DNA of 64,000 nt from Macrotrachela quadricornifera (taxonomy: Eukaryota > Rotifera > Eurotatoria > Philodinida > Philodinidae). The DNA lies in NCBI GenBank assembly GCA_022393335.1, contig JAJEKB010021113.1, positions 287,236 through 351,235 on the forward strand, written 5' to 3'. Both the position numbers and the translations under genes were made by a program. The notes beneath the pieces are model-generated. The model was not told the origin of the DNA. It did not search any database and worked only from the letters and a program-made list of their open reading frames with translations. Shown piece by piece: positions 23,081 through 44,061 of this stretch (position 1 is the first letter of the stretch; each line of letters begins with the position of its first letter).

Positions 23081-25480
23081 TCAATTATAAGCAAACATAA
23101 TTAAATGGCTTTTTTCTATATAAATTCTTGTTGAATACATGAGAGTAATAAGACTAATAATAAATATAATTGAATGAATAGGATATTCAAAACCACAACC
23201 ATACGGTATACCATTCTTTGATTCTTCAGCTAAACCAATACCAATACCACCATGATGTGCTGCTCGATCAAGTAATAATCGATGGTTTTTAACATATTGT
23301 CGTGCACGAAATGCATTATATACACATACAATTGATCGATAAAGTCCACTAAAATAAAAATATATAATTAATATAGAAAAATATATAATAAACTTACTTT
23401 AAACATCCGAGTAATGTAACACTTTCGATAGTGAAAGAGATTTCAAATAATTCATCTATTATCAAACTGACAGTAGATGATACAATATAAAATATCATAC
23501 CAAGGAATAGTCCCTATAATTAAAAGCAGAGAGTTTATTATAAATTGTAATCATTTTCGAGGAAAACAACAAAAATAACAGAATTTTTCTTTCATTTTCA
23601 TTTTCTACCTTTATCACTCCCGAAATATTATGAACAAGACAATGTGTACGATGTTGACAGCATTGTTCAACTGCTTTAATTTCTGTTTTATATTCTTCTG
23701 GTATTTTTTCTTTAACATTTGATAGATTATTATTATTCATTGATTCATACCAATCTATTTAAATTAGAATATATTTATTTTTGTAATAAGACATTTTCAT
23801 TTTTACTTAATAATTCTTCATTAATTTCTTCTGCACATTCAATTGGTAAACCATGACCAGCACCTTCAATTCTAAGAAGACGACAACCAAGTACCTATGA
23901 TATAAAATAAAAATGAAGTTAATATTTATTTTAAATAAAAAAACTAACTCGTTGAAGCATATAAGAATTACTTTCTCGTACCAATTGATCTTCTGTACCA
24001 ACGATAATTAAACAGTCAAATAATGAATAACGAATTTTAAGTAAATCAGAATAGCTAATATAATGTAGAAAAGTATGAAATGTTTGTCCTATTATACCAG
24101 TAATTGACGGTAGGATACGACTTTTCATTCTTGCACTATGAGCATCGAACAAAAACTAAAATATATAGAGATTATGAATATAAACTCTTGATCTTAAAAC
24201 GAGATTTATGTATGACTGAGGAAGAAAATATTCTCTATTTCATACTGTACATATAAAATTTTATGATATATCGTAAGAGAAAATAGAATTTGATAATATA
24301 TATATACAGTTGAATACTAGAAATCTTTATCTACAATTTCTATATATATATTTCATTGTGAAATGAAAAATTGCTTTTCTGTCAGTTTATTTTTCGCTAA
24401 CTTGTCTTTTTCTTGCGTCACCATGTGTTTTTGTACCATAAAGTCTTGCAAAATAACATTCTATTTCCGAGTGTTCATTATCTGTTCTTAAAGATCGACA
24501 AAGATGGCAAAAACCAGAAAATGGAACTAAACCAGCAAAACCACCAGCATGTGCAGCCATTAATGTTAATGAAAGAATTCTTTCTGGTGCTAATAATGCC
24601 AATTCAAGTGCTATCATACCACCCATTGATGTACCAACAACATGACATTTTGACCATTTTAAATGATCAATAAGTGCAAGAGCATCTTTAGCCATTTGTG
24701 TTGTGCTATATTGAAAGGTAAATGGTGTAGATGAACGACCACAACCACGATTATCATAAGTGACACACTACAACAGTCACAAATTTTCATATGGAGTTTA
24801 ACTTATATTACGTACTTGATATTGAGGATACTGACGAAAAAAATCAGTCTAAACATAGATTTATGTTAGTTAATAAATAGGATGAGTTAAATGAATAATG
24901 TACTTGATAAACCCAAGCATTACCCTCAGTCAATAAACCCATAATAAACAAAATTTTAATTTTCCCAATGCCATGAACTTCATAATATAATTTTAGATCT
25001 TCGTGAAAATTTGATAATTTAATGTGCAGCATATTTCTAATTGCTAGAATGATCAACGAACGGAAGAAAAAGTAAATTTGATATAATATGATTTTGTTTC
25101 GTTTTGTCTAACAATGTATCCAATTGTTTTCGAGTGTAGCCAAGTAATATGTGTCAATGTGATGAACGGAGAATGGAAAGAAAAGTCACAAATATCATCG
25201 ATAGTATTTTTGTTCTATTCTGTTGATAGTGTTTACATATAACAGAATATACAAAGAGATCAATGTACAATAAAACAAAATTATGATGGATCTTAGTCTA
25301 TTATCTTTTTTTTTCTAACTCATTTGATATGTTCCAGATCAATGAGTACACATGATGATATACGTGGGATAAATGTGTAGGTATCCTAGTACATATAGAT
25401 AAGAGCATAGTTACTTGCTTTAGATCAAATAAATAGATAATATCAATTAGTCATATAAGGATGAACAATTAAATTTGAAT
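22720..25480. repeat. Segmental duplication unit B
   Basis: Partner of 18200-21720; see that entry for what is shared. Introns and flanks still align by eye, so the duplication is fairly recent. Confidence 0.75.
23081..25032 (-). CDS. Alpha/beta hydrolase, tandem copy B
   Basis: Eight exons of the same sizes and phases as copy A, except the last, give 450 residues: 25032-24904, 24848-24816, 24767-24402, 24155-23949, 23894-23807, 23754-23609, 23513-23398, 23348-23081. The triad is kept (GTSMGG, GTEDQ, GAGHG), so it is probably active. The second half of exon 7 is quite unlike copies A and C: the shared LSKGQLLGIH-type stretch is replaced by LIIDELFEIS, although the exon length and neighbouring introns are conserved. 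The C-terminus runs eight residues longer, to a TGA at 23081-23083. An ATTAG acceptor-like site lies just upstream of the start. Confidence 0.82.
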
Positions 25481-26630
25481 GTTTGAGATATCTTTTAGAG
25501 AAATTGGTAAAAATTGATTCATTTAGAACAATATAAACACCAGCTCATGGTAAATATATTTATTATACAAAGACACACATACACCAGGTATTTTTATGAA
25601 TACATATGTAAATTAAAATTAAAAAACAAGATGAAAAACGATGAAATCGAAAAAAGTGAGATTTAGAGTAGTAATATACCAAAGTGGTAAAAGAAAATTT
25701 AAATTATCTATCCATCTATCTTATCAAATCTTGCCCTTTTAAATCATGATATAGACACATTTCATTGTTTTTATAACTATCACATCATCTTATTCTCATA
25801 CATTTTAATTCACAATCAAAGGAAAAAGTTCGTAGAATATGCATATTATGTATTCAATTTAAAAGAAATCTTATCATTTTATGCCATCTGGAAAGTGTAG
25901 CTTGTCAAATTGCTGCAAGCATTAAAGATCAAAAAAGAAGTTTAATATATTTTAGATTGTGTAGCGTATTTCCTTGAGGGCAATGAATGTCTAATACTAG
26001 ACTGAAAAGCATATTATAATATCGTTTTCGTTATCATATATATGTGACAGGCATGGCAATCGCGTCTGAAAATATGTCGCTGTCGCAATAGTTTTCAAAA
26101 GGGTGTTTCAAATTTCGCTATTCGAATTGTATTAGGCAAGACATGTGACTAGTAGTCTATCGAATTTATTCAGTCCTACATTGTTCTATTCGTAAACACT
26201 GGAATTTCGATCAAATTCAAGCAGCTTTTCTAATGTTCTGAAAAAAAATCTGTTGCAGACGCGCCATGATGAACATCTCTGAAATATGATGTTTTTGTCA
26301 CCTATCTTATCTTTTCTATTTAGTATCATTATCAATTTTATTCAAGCATACATCAATGAAAAAAAAAATGATTTATTAAACAGGCTGAAAAACAGATGAT
26401 GTAAGCAAGAGTATGACAAAAAGAATAGAGATAATTTACATTAAAAGGAAACAATGAGTGAAATACAATTCTATCACAACAACATCTGAATGTTATTAAA
26501 GTCGACAAAAAGTAATAAAAACATTCGATCACTTCTTTATTATCATTTTAAAAATTAATTATTTACTAAAAAATAATTTTTTTTGCTGAGTTATTAATGA
26601 AAAATTTAAAAAAAAAACAACTAATAATAA
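25033..26630. other. Spacer between hydrolases B and C
   Basis: Duplicated 5' flank of copy B up to about 25480, then AT-rich DNA without recognisable genes or clear inverted repeats. Confidence 0.55.
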
Positions 26631-28342
26631 TTAAACTATTTTTTGTTCATATGTTTTTGTTGAATAAATAAGAACAATAAGACTAATAATAAATATAATT
26701 GAATGAATAGGATATTCAAAACCACAACCATGTGGTATACCATTTTTTGGTTCTTCAGGTAAACCAACACCAATACCACCATGATGTGCTGCTCGATCAA
26801 GTAATAATCGATGATTTTTAACATATTGTCGTGCATGAAATGCATTGTATACGCATGAAATTGCTCGACGAAATCCACTATAATAAAAATTTATCATAAA
26901 AAATAGAAAAATAAATGATAAACTTACTTTAAACATCCGAATAATAGAACACTTTTAAAGGTAAGATGTATTCCTAGTAATTGACCTTTTGACAAACCAA
27001 CAGCGGATAATAAAATGTAAAATATCATACCAAGAGATACACCCTATAATTTTGAAATGATCATATTTAAAAATATAAATATATATATATATTCTACCTT
27101 TATTAATCCAACAATATCATAAATAAAACAATGTGTACGATGTTGACAACATTGTTCAAGTGCTTTTATTTCTGTTTCATATTCTTCTGGTATTTCACGT
27201 GTAGATTTTGATGAATTATTCGAACGAATTGATTCATACCAATCTATTTAAATTAGAAATTATTTCATTTAAATGAAATTCTTTCTTTTTATTTTACCAA
27301 GTAATTCTCTATTGATTTCTTTTGCACATTCACCTGGTAAACCATGTCCAGCATCTTCAAGTTTAACAAGTCGACAACCAAGTGTCTAGAAACACATAAA
27401 AAATTAAAGAAAAAATTCTTTTTTAATCAATAACTAACTCGTTGAATAATATATGAATTAGCTTCTCGTACAAGTCGATCTTCTGTTCCAACCATAATTA
27501 AACAATCAAATGGTGAATAACGAATTTTAAGTAAATCAGCATAACTAACATAATGTCGTTGAACTGCTAATAAATGTCCTAATATACCAATAAATGCTGG
27601 TTGAATACGTTGTCTAAATCTCTCCGTGTGATAGTTAAGAAAGACCTGATATGAAATAAAAAAAATATACATAAATATATCGAATAATATTTTTTTTTTT
27701 ATTTTCTAACTTTTCGTTTTTCTGGATCAGCAAGTGTTTTTTCTCCATAAAGCATAGCAAGAGCATTTTCAATTTGTAAATGTTCATCACGCATTACAAA
27801 AGATCGTAGAATATGTTTAATACCAACAAATGGTGCACGACCAGCGAGACCACCAGCATGTGTAGCCAATAAAGTTAATGAAAGAATTCTTTCTGGTGCT
27901 ATTAAAGCAAATTCAAGTGATATCATACCACCCATTGATACACCAACAACATGACATTTTGACCATTTTAAATGATCAATAAGTGCAAGAGCATCTTTAG
28001 CCATTTGTGTTGTAGTATAATGAAATGTAAGTGGTGCAGATGAACGACCACAACCACGATTATCATAAGTAACACACTAGAACAATCATAAATTTTCATA
28101 TAGACTTTAACTTATAGTACATACTTGATAGGCAGATTGTTGACGAAAAAATTCAGTCTAAATATAAATTTGTAACAGTTAATATAGTAAGATAAATTGA
28201 ATGGATGGTTTACTTGACAATTCCAAGCGCCGCCATCAGTCAATAAACCCATAATAAGTAAAATTTTGATTTCTCCAGTGCCATGAACTTCATAATATAA
28301 TTCTAAATTTTGATTTATATCTGTCAATTTAACGTGAGGCAT
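26631..28342 (-). CDS. Alpha/beta hydrolase, tandem copy C
   Basis: Eight exons give 443 residues: 28342-28214, 28157-28125, 28076-27711, 27645-27439, 27385-27298, 27243-27098, 27043-26928, 26877-26631. Exons 1-7 have exactly the lengths seen in copies A and B. The triad is present: Ser101 in GVSMGG, Asp232 in GTEDR and His259 in DAGHG. The C-terminal Cys-rich stretch and hydrophobic segments are kept. Coding divergence from A and B is larger, and its flanks do not align to theirs by eye, so C is probably the older branch. Function beyond serine hydrolase is unknown. Confidence 0.83.
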
Positions 28343-29030
28343 ATTTAAAATGTGAACTTTAATCTTTAAATAACTAAAATGTTGGTTGTCATACTGTCAT
28401 ACTGATTGTTTGGTTAGAAAACAATTTCTATTGGATGATAGTTACATCCATCGAAATCAATGCTTGATAGAGATAGATGGACATAGGTTTCTACATTCAT
28501 CATTCAATAACATTTATATTGAAAAAAAGACCATTTTTGTCTGAAAATGTCGAAATTAAAATAAATGTATGGAATACTTATCTGAAGGTTAATGTTTCAC
28601 AAACAACATGAATCTTTATTCGATACTTTATTATCACAAAAAATGCTGCTGATTTTCGACATCTACTATGTGAAAAATATTTCTTTCAAATTTTCTTGGT
28701 TTAGTTTTTTAGAGATCATATGTTCAGAAGAATGCCATTACAGGTACGGTATTCTAATATGTCTTTCGAGCAGCAAAAAATTAAACATTAGAAATAATTT
28801 TGCGAAGAAAAATTTTAAATAACTTTTTTGACAAAAACGAGAAATATATAATACATATACACTTTTAAATTAATCATGTACAACTTATTATAGATATTAA
28901 TTACTCATATGAAGATGAGTTTTGTTTTAATAATAAATCATTAAGAATTATAGCATGAAAATAACATGAACAGATTATTTGTCTTACAAATATGAGATTT
29001 ATTTATAAACAAAAAAAATGAGACTAGTTT
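28343..29030. other. Intergenic, no gene seen
   Basis: AT-rich upstream flank of hydrolase C and downstream flank of ULK4. No recognised element. Confidence 0.55.
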
Positions 29031-36266
<7,236 letters not shown>

Positions 36267-39200
36267 TTGTTTTCTTTTTAGAATTAATAATCAAGTAACG
36301 TTTTCAATTTAAGATGTTAAGAAAAAAAAACTTTATTCATATATCGGTCATATTATCTCTCATAGCAACAGCCATTATTATTAAGTAAATGTCGCTAATA
36401 GTCGATGTGTGATGGCGTTAGATAATGAATTAGTGTCAAAATCAAGTTTTTTTCAATTTGTTCCTGATGTATTTAATTATATGATAGTATGAATATGAAG
36501 TCATAGACGATCATAAACGCTTATAGATAATACAGGGCGTACAGCAATAGTATAAATTTGAATTGGTCATTAGATCGACTGATACAGGTTGTTGAATGTT
36601 TGTTAGAACAGAAAAAATTGGTGATATCAACAACTTTATTAGACATGTGACTAACCTTCATATAAGCTTTTTAATACGTTCTTAACCCTTTGAGAACGGC
36701 AGTTCACATGCAAGCAGTCTTTTACGTAAAAATGTCTCTTTCGCCACTGTAATGGCAAAAATAGTATTATCGATCATGGATCTATGACTATCATAGTGCT
36801 ACACTATCCGTTGTACCGCACCCTTGTTCACATCCTTTGTAGCAAACGTATTGTCAGACTTTCGAAAATATGTTTTTTACTCAAAAGGATAAATCGTATA
36901 AATGCATTATTGTATTAAATCAAATGAAAAACGCTATAGAAAAGTGTCAGTATTATGACACAAACACTAATGATGGTCACTTTAATATAAAAATTCTTGT
37001 TAGGATCTGAATCCAATGTTTTGTAAAATAGACCTATTTTATCGATTATTACATGAGAATAAAATGTTTGTTTTTGTAATTGCTGTTAATATATGATTGG
37101 AGACCTATCTATGTTTCACGGACAAAGAAATATTTGAGCTAAATCAAATCACTAATTTAATGTTCACTTCATCTCGTAAAAACATTTCAGAAAGAATAAG
37201 AAATTTTTATTTTATTGTAAAATACCGAATACATCCAACTCTCTTATAATCAAAGACCTCGTCCTCATGTACACTTTAGTGTTGTGTACATGGGTTCCAT
37301 ATAGTGAATTATTCCTTTAAAAGTCTTTATAATTATTTATCTTGAATTTATAAGAATAATCAGATTTGATATTTTACTTTTTCAATATTTAACAAGTTTA
37401 TCAACATTCTTAATATACTTTTATAAGTTAACTATATATTGCATAATAGAAGAGCAGAGTATACGATTAGATTTTCTATCATAGTCTCATTACATCAAAC
37501 ACATATCCAGTTGAACCTCGAACGGTTTGGTGCAGAAAGGCAAACATAACATACCAGTTTCGTGCATTTCTGCACGTAAAGAATAAAAGAAAGAAATCGA
37601 ATTGGATAACAATGAAGAGCAACAATAACTGTTAAAGAAGCAGACTACATTTTCGTTTCATGTGTGCACTATGGAGCTCTGATATTGCTGTGGTACAATT
37701 AGTGTGTCTCAACTCATAAATACTTCATAGACATTCTTTTAGCAATGATCGATTCTTACAAAATACTAATCTTCTAATACTGAACTTAAGAAGTGATGTA
37801 TGCTTTTACCATTAACTTTTCGAAAATTTCTGATTTACATAAAGAAAATTAGACGGGTGGATCATTCTGTTAGCATAGTTCTATCTATTTGCTTTAATAT
37901 GTAATGACAAGTTAGAGCACTAGCATTGCTATCATTCTTGGTATGAAGATTAATTATTCTATGTCATCACTTCACTCGTACCTAAATCACATACAATATG
38001 ACATTATATATATGAGGACACGAATCAAACATTAAGAAGAGTATACTGACAGAATATTAAAAAAAAGGAAACAAGAGCGAAATAAACATGTCCTTGATTC
38101 ATTTATAATTTAGAAATGACAAAAGATTGTTGTTACATTATTCATGAAGGACGAATGTTTGGTATAGATGTACCTCATTTACTGATAGATTCTCCTACTC
38201 AAAACAAATACGCTCTTAACTGTCTGCACAATATACAAAAATGAGAGAAAGAACCAGTGACACGTATAGCAGATCTCTAAGATATATTAAACAGCGCTAC
38301 AATAACATACATATCAACAAAAACATAAGTCGAGTGTAGAACTATGATGAAACATAAAATAATTCATCTTCACACTTTATAATCTGCCTACACCAGCAGT
38401 TAATACATAAAAGAAAACAGCCGAAATTATTTAGGTTATTGTTCAGTATGATTATCAGTTGGTATAAATAAAGAAAATAATTTCAAGAAATAAAATATAT
38501 TGAAATTTTCATGTGTAAATTTTCTTTTTGTTATTAACTAAACGAGCATAAAATCAACATTCAAAATATTATAATCATTTGAGTTTTTTCATGAATTCTT
38601 TTATTAATGTTGATCGAGTGTAAATAACTAGTGTCTATTTATGTCTGAATACCCATGGACTATTTCATGTTTACTCTTCGAAAACAAAAGAAAAACGATC
38701 AAATCAAGATATATTATTATTGTTTATTCAATGAAATGCTTTTGATTATTATTATAATGGAGATTAAAGGTTACAATTTATGAATGACATTTTATGTCGA
38801 TGTCTTTTTTCCTATTATTTCAAAAGAAATTTTTTTTTTCTGGACATGTATATATACATATATCTATCTTCAATCAATACATTTCTTTTTCATATTTATC
38901 TAATTAAAGTACACAATTACTAATTCATTGAATTTATACGATATATATATATATAAATTTTATTCGAATATTATTAAAAGATATTGGCTTGTTCAGTATT
39001 TTACTAATCCATAAGTAATATGGGCGAGTATCATTTACAGAAAAAATTCGAACATATTCCTGAGAGTATTATCATATAATAAAAAGACAAATATTATTTT
39101 TCATCTCGTATTACCTACTGTCAAAAATCAACTGGATATCGATAAAATTTATTCTTATCCATGATTAAATGATTGCTTTGTTATTAGATAAGTTAAGTTA

Positions 39201-40477
39201 TTTTATTTTTATATTGTAAAGAATAATATTATGTTTAAATTACGCAGTTTTTAGATATAATATTTAATTATAAAAAGAATAATTCATTATTTAAATTTAA
39301 GAAAAGAGTTTTTTTTTTAATTTAGTATATTGTGAGACATATATTTACATTGAAATAGGATAGAAATTAACGAACAAAAATTATTGTTATCTCATACAGA
39401 GTATGTCTAATGACAACGAGTATTATAAAAGAATCGTAGAATATAATGTTACTCGTTTCCTAATCGTATTTCTATTACTCTAGGTGACATCTTTGTCCTT
39501 ACTAATATAATATGAAGAAAAGCTCGTTCCGCCCCATTCTGTCAATGTATATTCTTTGACATACTTGTATAAAAAGAATGCCTGATGTTAGTTGTTATTT
39601 TTGTCTGTACTGTTGTTGTTGTTGTTGTTGTTCTTTCATCACACACATAAATGTCAATCATCTATATGCCAATATATACACATATATTTTACTTTTTCTA
39701 TTATAAAGATTTCTTTTTTTTTCGTCCCTAATATTTCGAAAATAAAACTAAAAAAATGAAATATTTGCATTCAGTCATTGATTGATTTGTTTATCAACAG
39801 ATGTATATCAAAAACAAAAAAGAAATGAAAATAAAAAACAAAAACGAAGAAAAATAAAATATGCATCAATATATGATAACAATGCATGTCGTATTGTCAT
39901 CAGGATAACTACTTTTTCATGATATCCTTCTGTGCACACTATGTCAAACAACTCAAGTTAGACAGAAAGACAAGCCGGATTGTATTAGAAAAAAAAAAAA
40001 AACGAGCATATATACAACCACGCGCAATTATATGTTCTATTCTATTTTGTACTGACTGACAACTCACTCCCTTTGGTTCTCAACAATATAACTCAAATAA
40101 CGGTCTATATACCGGCAGCAATCGTATTATATTCTCTTCTGTCTTCTTTTCCGCATCGTCAACGTGTATAAACACATATGTGTAGAGTGAGATAGAGAAG
40201 AGCATACAAAAAAAAAAAAGAAGCAGACAGACATATACATATTCTCCTATGCAATATATTATAACAACATCGATTCACATATCAAAAATTTTCCCATTGT
40301 CCCATCTGTATAGGATATTATTATTCAGGTGAGGGATACAAATAAAAGAATATACATATATTTCAAGAATATCATATTAATATATACCATTAGAAAATAA
40401 TATTAATTTTGTTTTTATATCAAAAATATTTTTTAAATATTATATTATTTTAGAATAATGAAAAAGACAATTTCATC
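36267..40477. other. 4.2-kb gene desert between ULK4 and calcineurin
   Basis: Divergent flanks of ULK4 (-) and calcineurin A (+). No coding sequence or RNA gene recognised. It contains TTAACCCTTTGAGAACGGC at 36682-36700, which resembles a piggyBac-type end but has no inverted partner. A GTT/TTG microsatellite is at about 39613-39640. A possible 5' UTR exon of calcineurin ends at a CAG/GTGAGG donor near 40328. Confidence 0.5.
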
Positions 40478-40481
40478 ATGA
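40458..40481 (+). promoter_or_regulatory. uORF overlapping calcineurin start
   Basis: An ATG at 40458 opens seven codons (MKKTISS) and stops at TGA 40479-40481, overlapping the main ATG 40478-40480 as ATGA. It lies downstream of the TTTTAG acceptor at 40451-40453, so it would be in the mature 5' UTR. Such a start-stop overlap could limit translation of the main frame or feed it by reinitiation. Confidence 0.55.
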
Positions 40482-42948
40482 CAAGTAGTGATAAAACTCG
40501 TGACGCTCCATCAGCGTTATCATCATCATCATCACCATCATCATCACCAACAACTCCAAAATATAGTACAAAAGACAGAAATTGTAAAACAGTTCCACCA
40601 GCACCGGGACATCGTCTTGATATTGAAGATATTTATTCACATCCATCCGATCCAGATGATAAACCTAATTTAGATATTCTTAAACAACATCTTCTACTTG
40701 AAGGTCGTCTTACTGAACAAGCTGCACTTCGAATAATCGAAAGTGGTAAAAAAAATATTTTAAAATCGATGTTTCTTTTTCTCATTATGACATTTGTCTA
40801 TCATCGTTATGAGAAGAAAAAAAAAAAGTCAGACATGTTTATCAATAATACTGAAGGTTATTTGTTTATTTATTAATTTATGTTAATTGTTCATTTAGGT
40901 GCAGCTGTTTTACGTGAAGAATCGACAATGATTGAGATTAGTGCACCATTGACAATATGTGGTGATATTCATGGACAATTATATGATCTAGTCAAGTAAA
41001 TTTAAAAAAAAAAAAAATAATTTCAATTAGTTTAAATTTATTGTTTTTTTTTTTTTAATTAATAGATTATTTGAAGTTGGAGGTAATCCAGCTACTACTC
41101 GTTATTTATTTCTTGGTGATTATGTTGATCGAGGATATTTTGGAATTGAATGGTATAAAATTTTGTTATTGAATATTCTATTCTATATAGGTTAATTTAG
41201 TGTTCTATATTTATGGTCATTAAAAATTCATTATCCTACAACATTTTTTTTACTTCGAGGAAATCATGAATGTCGACATTTAACAGATTATTTTACGTAA
41301 GAAAATATTTTAATTAAATTTATATATATATATATTTTCATTATATTTAGTTTTAAACAAGAATGTATGGTTAAATATACAGAACAAGTTTATGAAGCTA
41401 GTATGATTGCTTTTGATTGTTTACCATTAGCTGCTTTAATGAATAAACAATTTTTATGTGTACATGGAGGTATTTCACCAGAAATTCATACATTAGATGA
41501 TATACGAAAGGTAATATATTTATTAATTACATAAACTAAAATCATCTATATATACACATTTGATCTCAATTAATAACATTTTAATGATTGAATATGCGTC
41601 ATAGGGTACATTGACAGCATCAATCAATCAAATTCAAACATTGTTTATTTGATTAAGTAACTCCATATATTATTGTGTCAGAATCCTAGTATTTTAAGAT
41701 ATATGTATATTTCATAAGAAAGAATTATCGAATAATAATGATAATTTAAAATAAGTGATAATGGATATTTTTTAAATGAGAATATTAATAAAAAAAGAAA
41801 TAATCTTTTTTTTTTAGTTGGATCGTTTTCATGAACCACCACCATATGGTGGAATGTGTGATCTTCTTTGGTCGGATCCAGTTGAAGATTATGGAAATGA
41901 AAAAGAAACTTCATCATCAACGTCAAAACGTCGTACAAGTAATCCAATAAATGATTTAACATCAAATAATGTATTACAATCAACAATTCCATCACCAAAT
42001 GAACGTTTATTTGTTCATAATACAACACGTGGTTGTTCTTATTTTTATACATATACAGCTGTTAATGAATTTTTAATACGTAATCAGATACTTTCAATAA
42101 TTCGTGCACATGAAGCTCAAGATGTTGGTTATAGAATGTATAAAAAATCTGCTGAAACTGGTTTTCCATCTTTAATAACAATATTTTCAGCACCAAATTA
42201 TTTAGATGTTTATCAAAATAAAGCAGCTATTATGAAATATGAAAATAATGTTGTTAATATTCGACAATTTAATTGTTCACCACATCCATATTGGTTACCA
42301 AATTTTATGGATGTTTTTTCTTGGTCATTACCATTTGTTGGTGAAAAAGTAATTGATGTACTATTAAATATTCTTAATATATGTACAGATGAAGAATTAG
42401 CTGAATATGATGAACATATTGATTCATTAATTGAACGTAATAATCGTGAACAACGTAAAGAACAAATACGTATTAAAATTCGTGCATTAGGTAAAGTAGC
42501 TAAAGCATATCAATCATTACGTGAATTAAGTGAAAATGTTGTTACATTACGTGGTTTAACACCATCAACAACATTAACAGAATTAAATAATAATAATGAT
42601 GTTAAATCTGAAACTGAAATAGCTGCAACTATTCTTCGAGATAAAAATGTTTCAACAAAAGAACGTTTTTCAAAAGCTAAAATACTTGATCAAGTTAATG
42701 AACGTATGCCACCACCTAGACCATTAAATTCAAATATAAATTCATCTATTACTGAACGTATTAAACGTGCATCAATAAATAATCAAACAGTACAACAACA
42801 ACAACAACAACAACAATCAATTAAAAAAGAAATACCATCAAAAAATTTTATTGGTGGAACAACACAAGGTCTTGTTAAAATGAGACGTGAAAGTTTTGCT
42901 GGACCATCACCTATTAATGGTAAATCAAATATAACAACAAGAAAATAA
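40478..42948 (+). CDS. PPP3CA: Calcineurin A, catalytic subunit of protein phosphatase 2B
   Basis: Six coding exons (40478-40745, 40899-40995, 41066-41152, 41201-41296, 41351-41510, 41818-42948) give 612 residues. The N-terminus is Ser/Pro/Thr-rich. The phosphatase motifs are GDIHG (Asp112, His114), GDYVDRG, RGNHE and later [14 protein letters not shown], so metal-binding catalysis is intact. A 36-residue Ser/Asn-rich insertion (about 266-301) separates [12 protein letters not shown] from [12 protein letters not shown]; vertebrate enzymes have only a short link here. Further on come the B-subunit-binding helix (to about 440), the calmodulin-binding segment [19 protein letters not shown] near 449 and an autoinhibitory segment with [13 protein letters not shown] near 530. 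A Gln run (QQQQQQQQQ) lies near the C-terminus. It acts as the Ca2+/calmodulin-activated Ser/Thr phosphatase. Which vertebrate paralogue it matches best cannot be told. Confidence 0.93.
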
Positions 42949-43242
42949 TTGATTAATAAATACCGGTATTTTTTTTTCTCATATTGTTGTTTTATCTTTT
43001 GTTTTCACCTTGTCCTATTAATTATATTTTATTTTGATGATTTATATACCCATATTTATTACTTTTTTTTAAAGAAGATCAAAAAAAAAAAGAAAAGATA
43101 ATAATAAATACATATATAAATATGATAATAAATTCTTATTTTATTTAATAATTTTAACTAATATATTACATAATAGAATATTTGATTAATTAATAGAAAA
43201 AATAATCATAACAGAATCTATTCTTCATCTAGATTTAATCAA
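42949..43242. other. Convergent spacer
   Basis: 3' ends of calcineurin (+) and a secreted cysteine-rich gene (-), AT-rich. No element seen. Confidence 0.6.
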
Positions 43243-43578
43243 TTAAATATGGCAAACACCTTTGCGTCCCAAATCTCGACAACAATTGAGAAATTTTGTA
43301 TTAAATGCACCAAAGCATCGTTCACGTCTATAAGATCCGTTACTGTCTTCACAACATTGTCGTGTACTAAATCGACTTGTTTCATATCCACTTTCTCGTT
43401 TGCATCTACAGCTTGCTTCATCACTATACAAAGATAAATAATATCATATTATATATATATATACCTTTAATTTCTAAATATATACGTACTCGAAACCATG
43501 TCCAGCAACAGTTGTTGTTACACATAAGACAATAGCAAGAAAAATTAATGCCATAAATTTAATAAATTTTGATTGCAT
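43243..43578 (-). CDS. Small secreted eight-cysteine protein 1
   Basis: Two exons (43578-43490 and 43423-43243) give 89 residues. The signal peptide covers about 1-25 (MALIFLAIVLCVTTTVAG at its core), and the intron falls just after it. The mature chain of about 63 residues has eight cysteines spaced C-x-C-x15-CC-x11-C-x10-CC-x8-C, ending GVCHI. It is rich in Arg. The same pattern, with a shorter first loop, occurs in the neighbour at 44062-44355, so the two are tandem paralogues. Four disulfides are expected. I recognise no named family; extracellular defence, signalling or matrix roles are all possible. Confidence 0.75.
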
Positions 43579-44061
43579 TTTGAAAATAATATTAATACTA
43601 TTAATGTTTAATATATTTAAATTGAGGGACGAACCAATATGAATTTCTAACTATTTTCTTGGATATTTATACTGTATGATTAAAATAGAATAGAATAATC
43701 TCGGCCGTCAGAGATGAAATCATAGTGAATTATAATAGTCAAAATTCATTTACAAATGAAATAAGTATATGTTACTATCCGTAGACGATTATCTCTCTTT
43801 ATTTATAAAAGTATTCTTTTTCTTGTTTACAGAACGAATAATTCTATAGAATTATAATTGTTTTATACACTTTTCTTATGGAAACAAACTGACGAAAAGT
43901 AGTATTCTATATGGACGGAGAAAATGTTTCTATTATCTTTTAATTATTCACATACGAATATATTATTATTTAATTAGAAATATATATAATTTTTAAAAGG
44001 TTTCTTTTAAGAATAAAAACCAAATATTTATTTAAGTTATATTTAAAAAAAAGAAAAAAGT
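43579..44061. other. Spacer between the two cysteine-rich genes
   Basis: AT-rich 483 nt that must hold the promoter of protein 1 and the 3' end of protein 2. No motif recognised. Confidence 0.5.
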
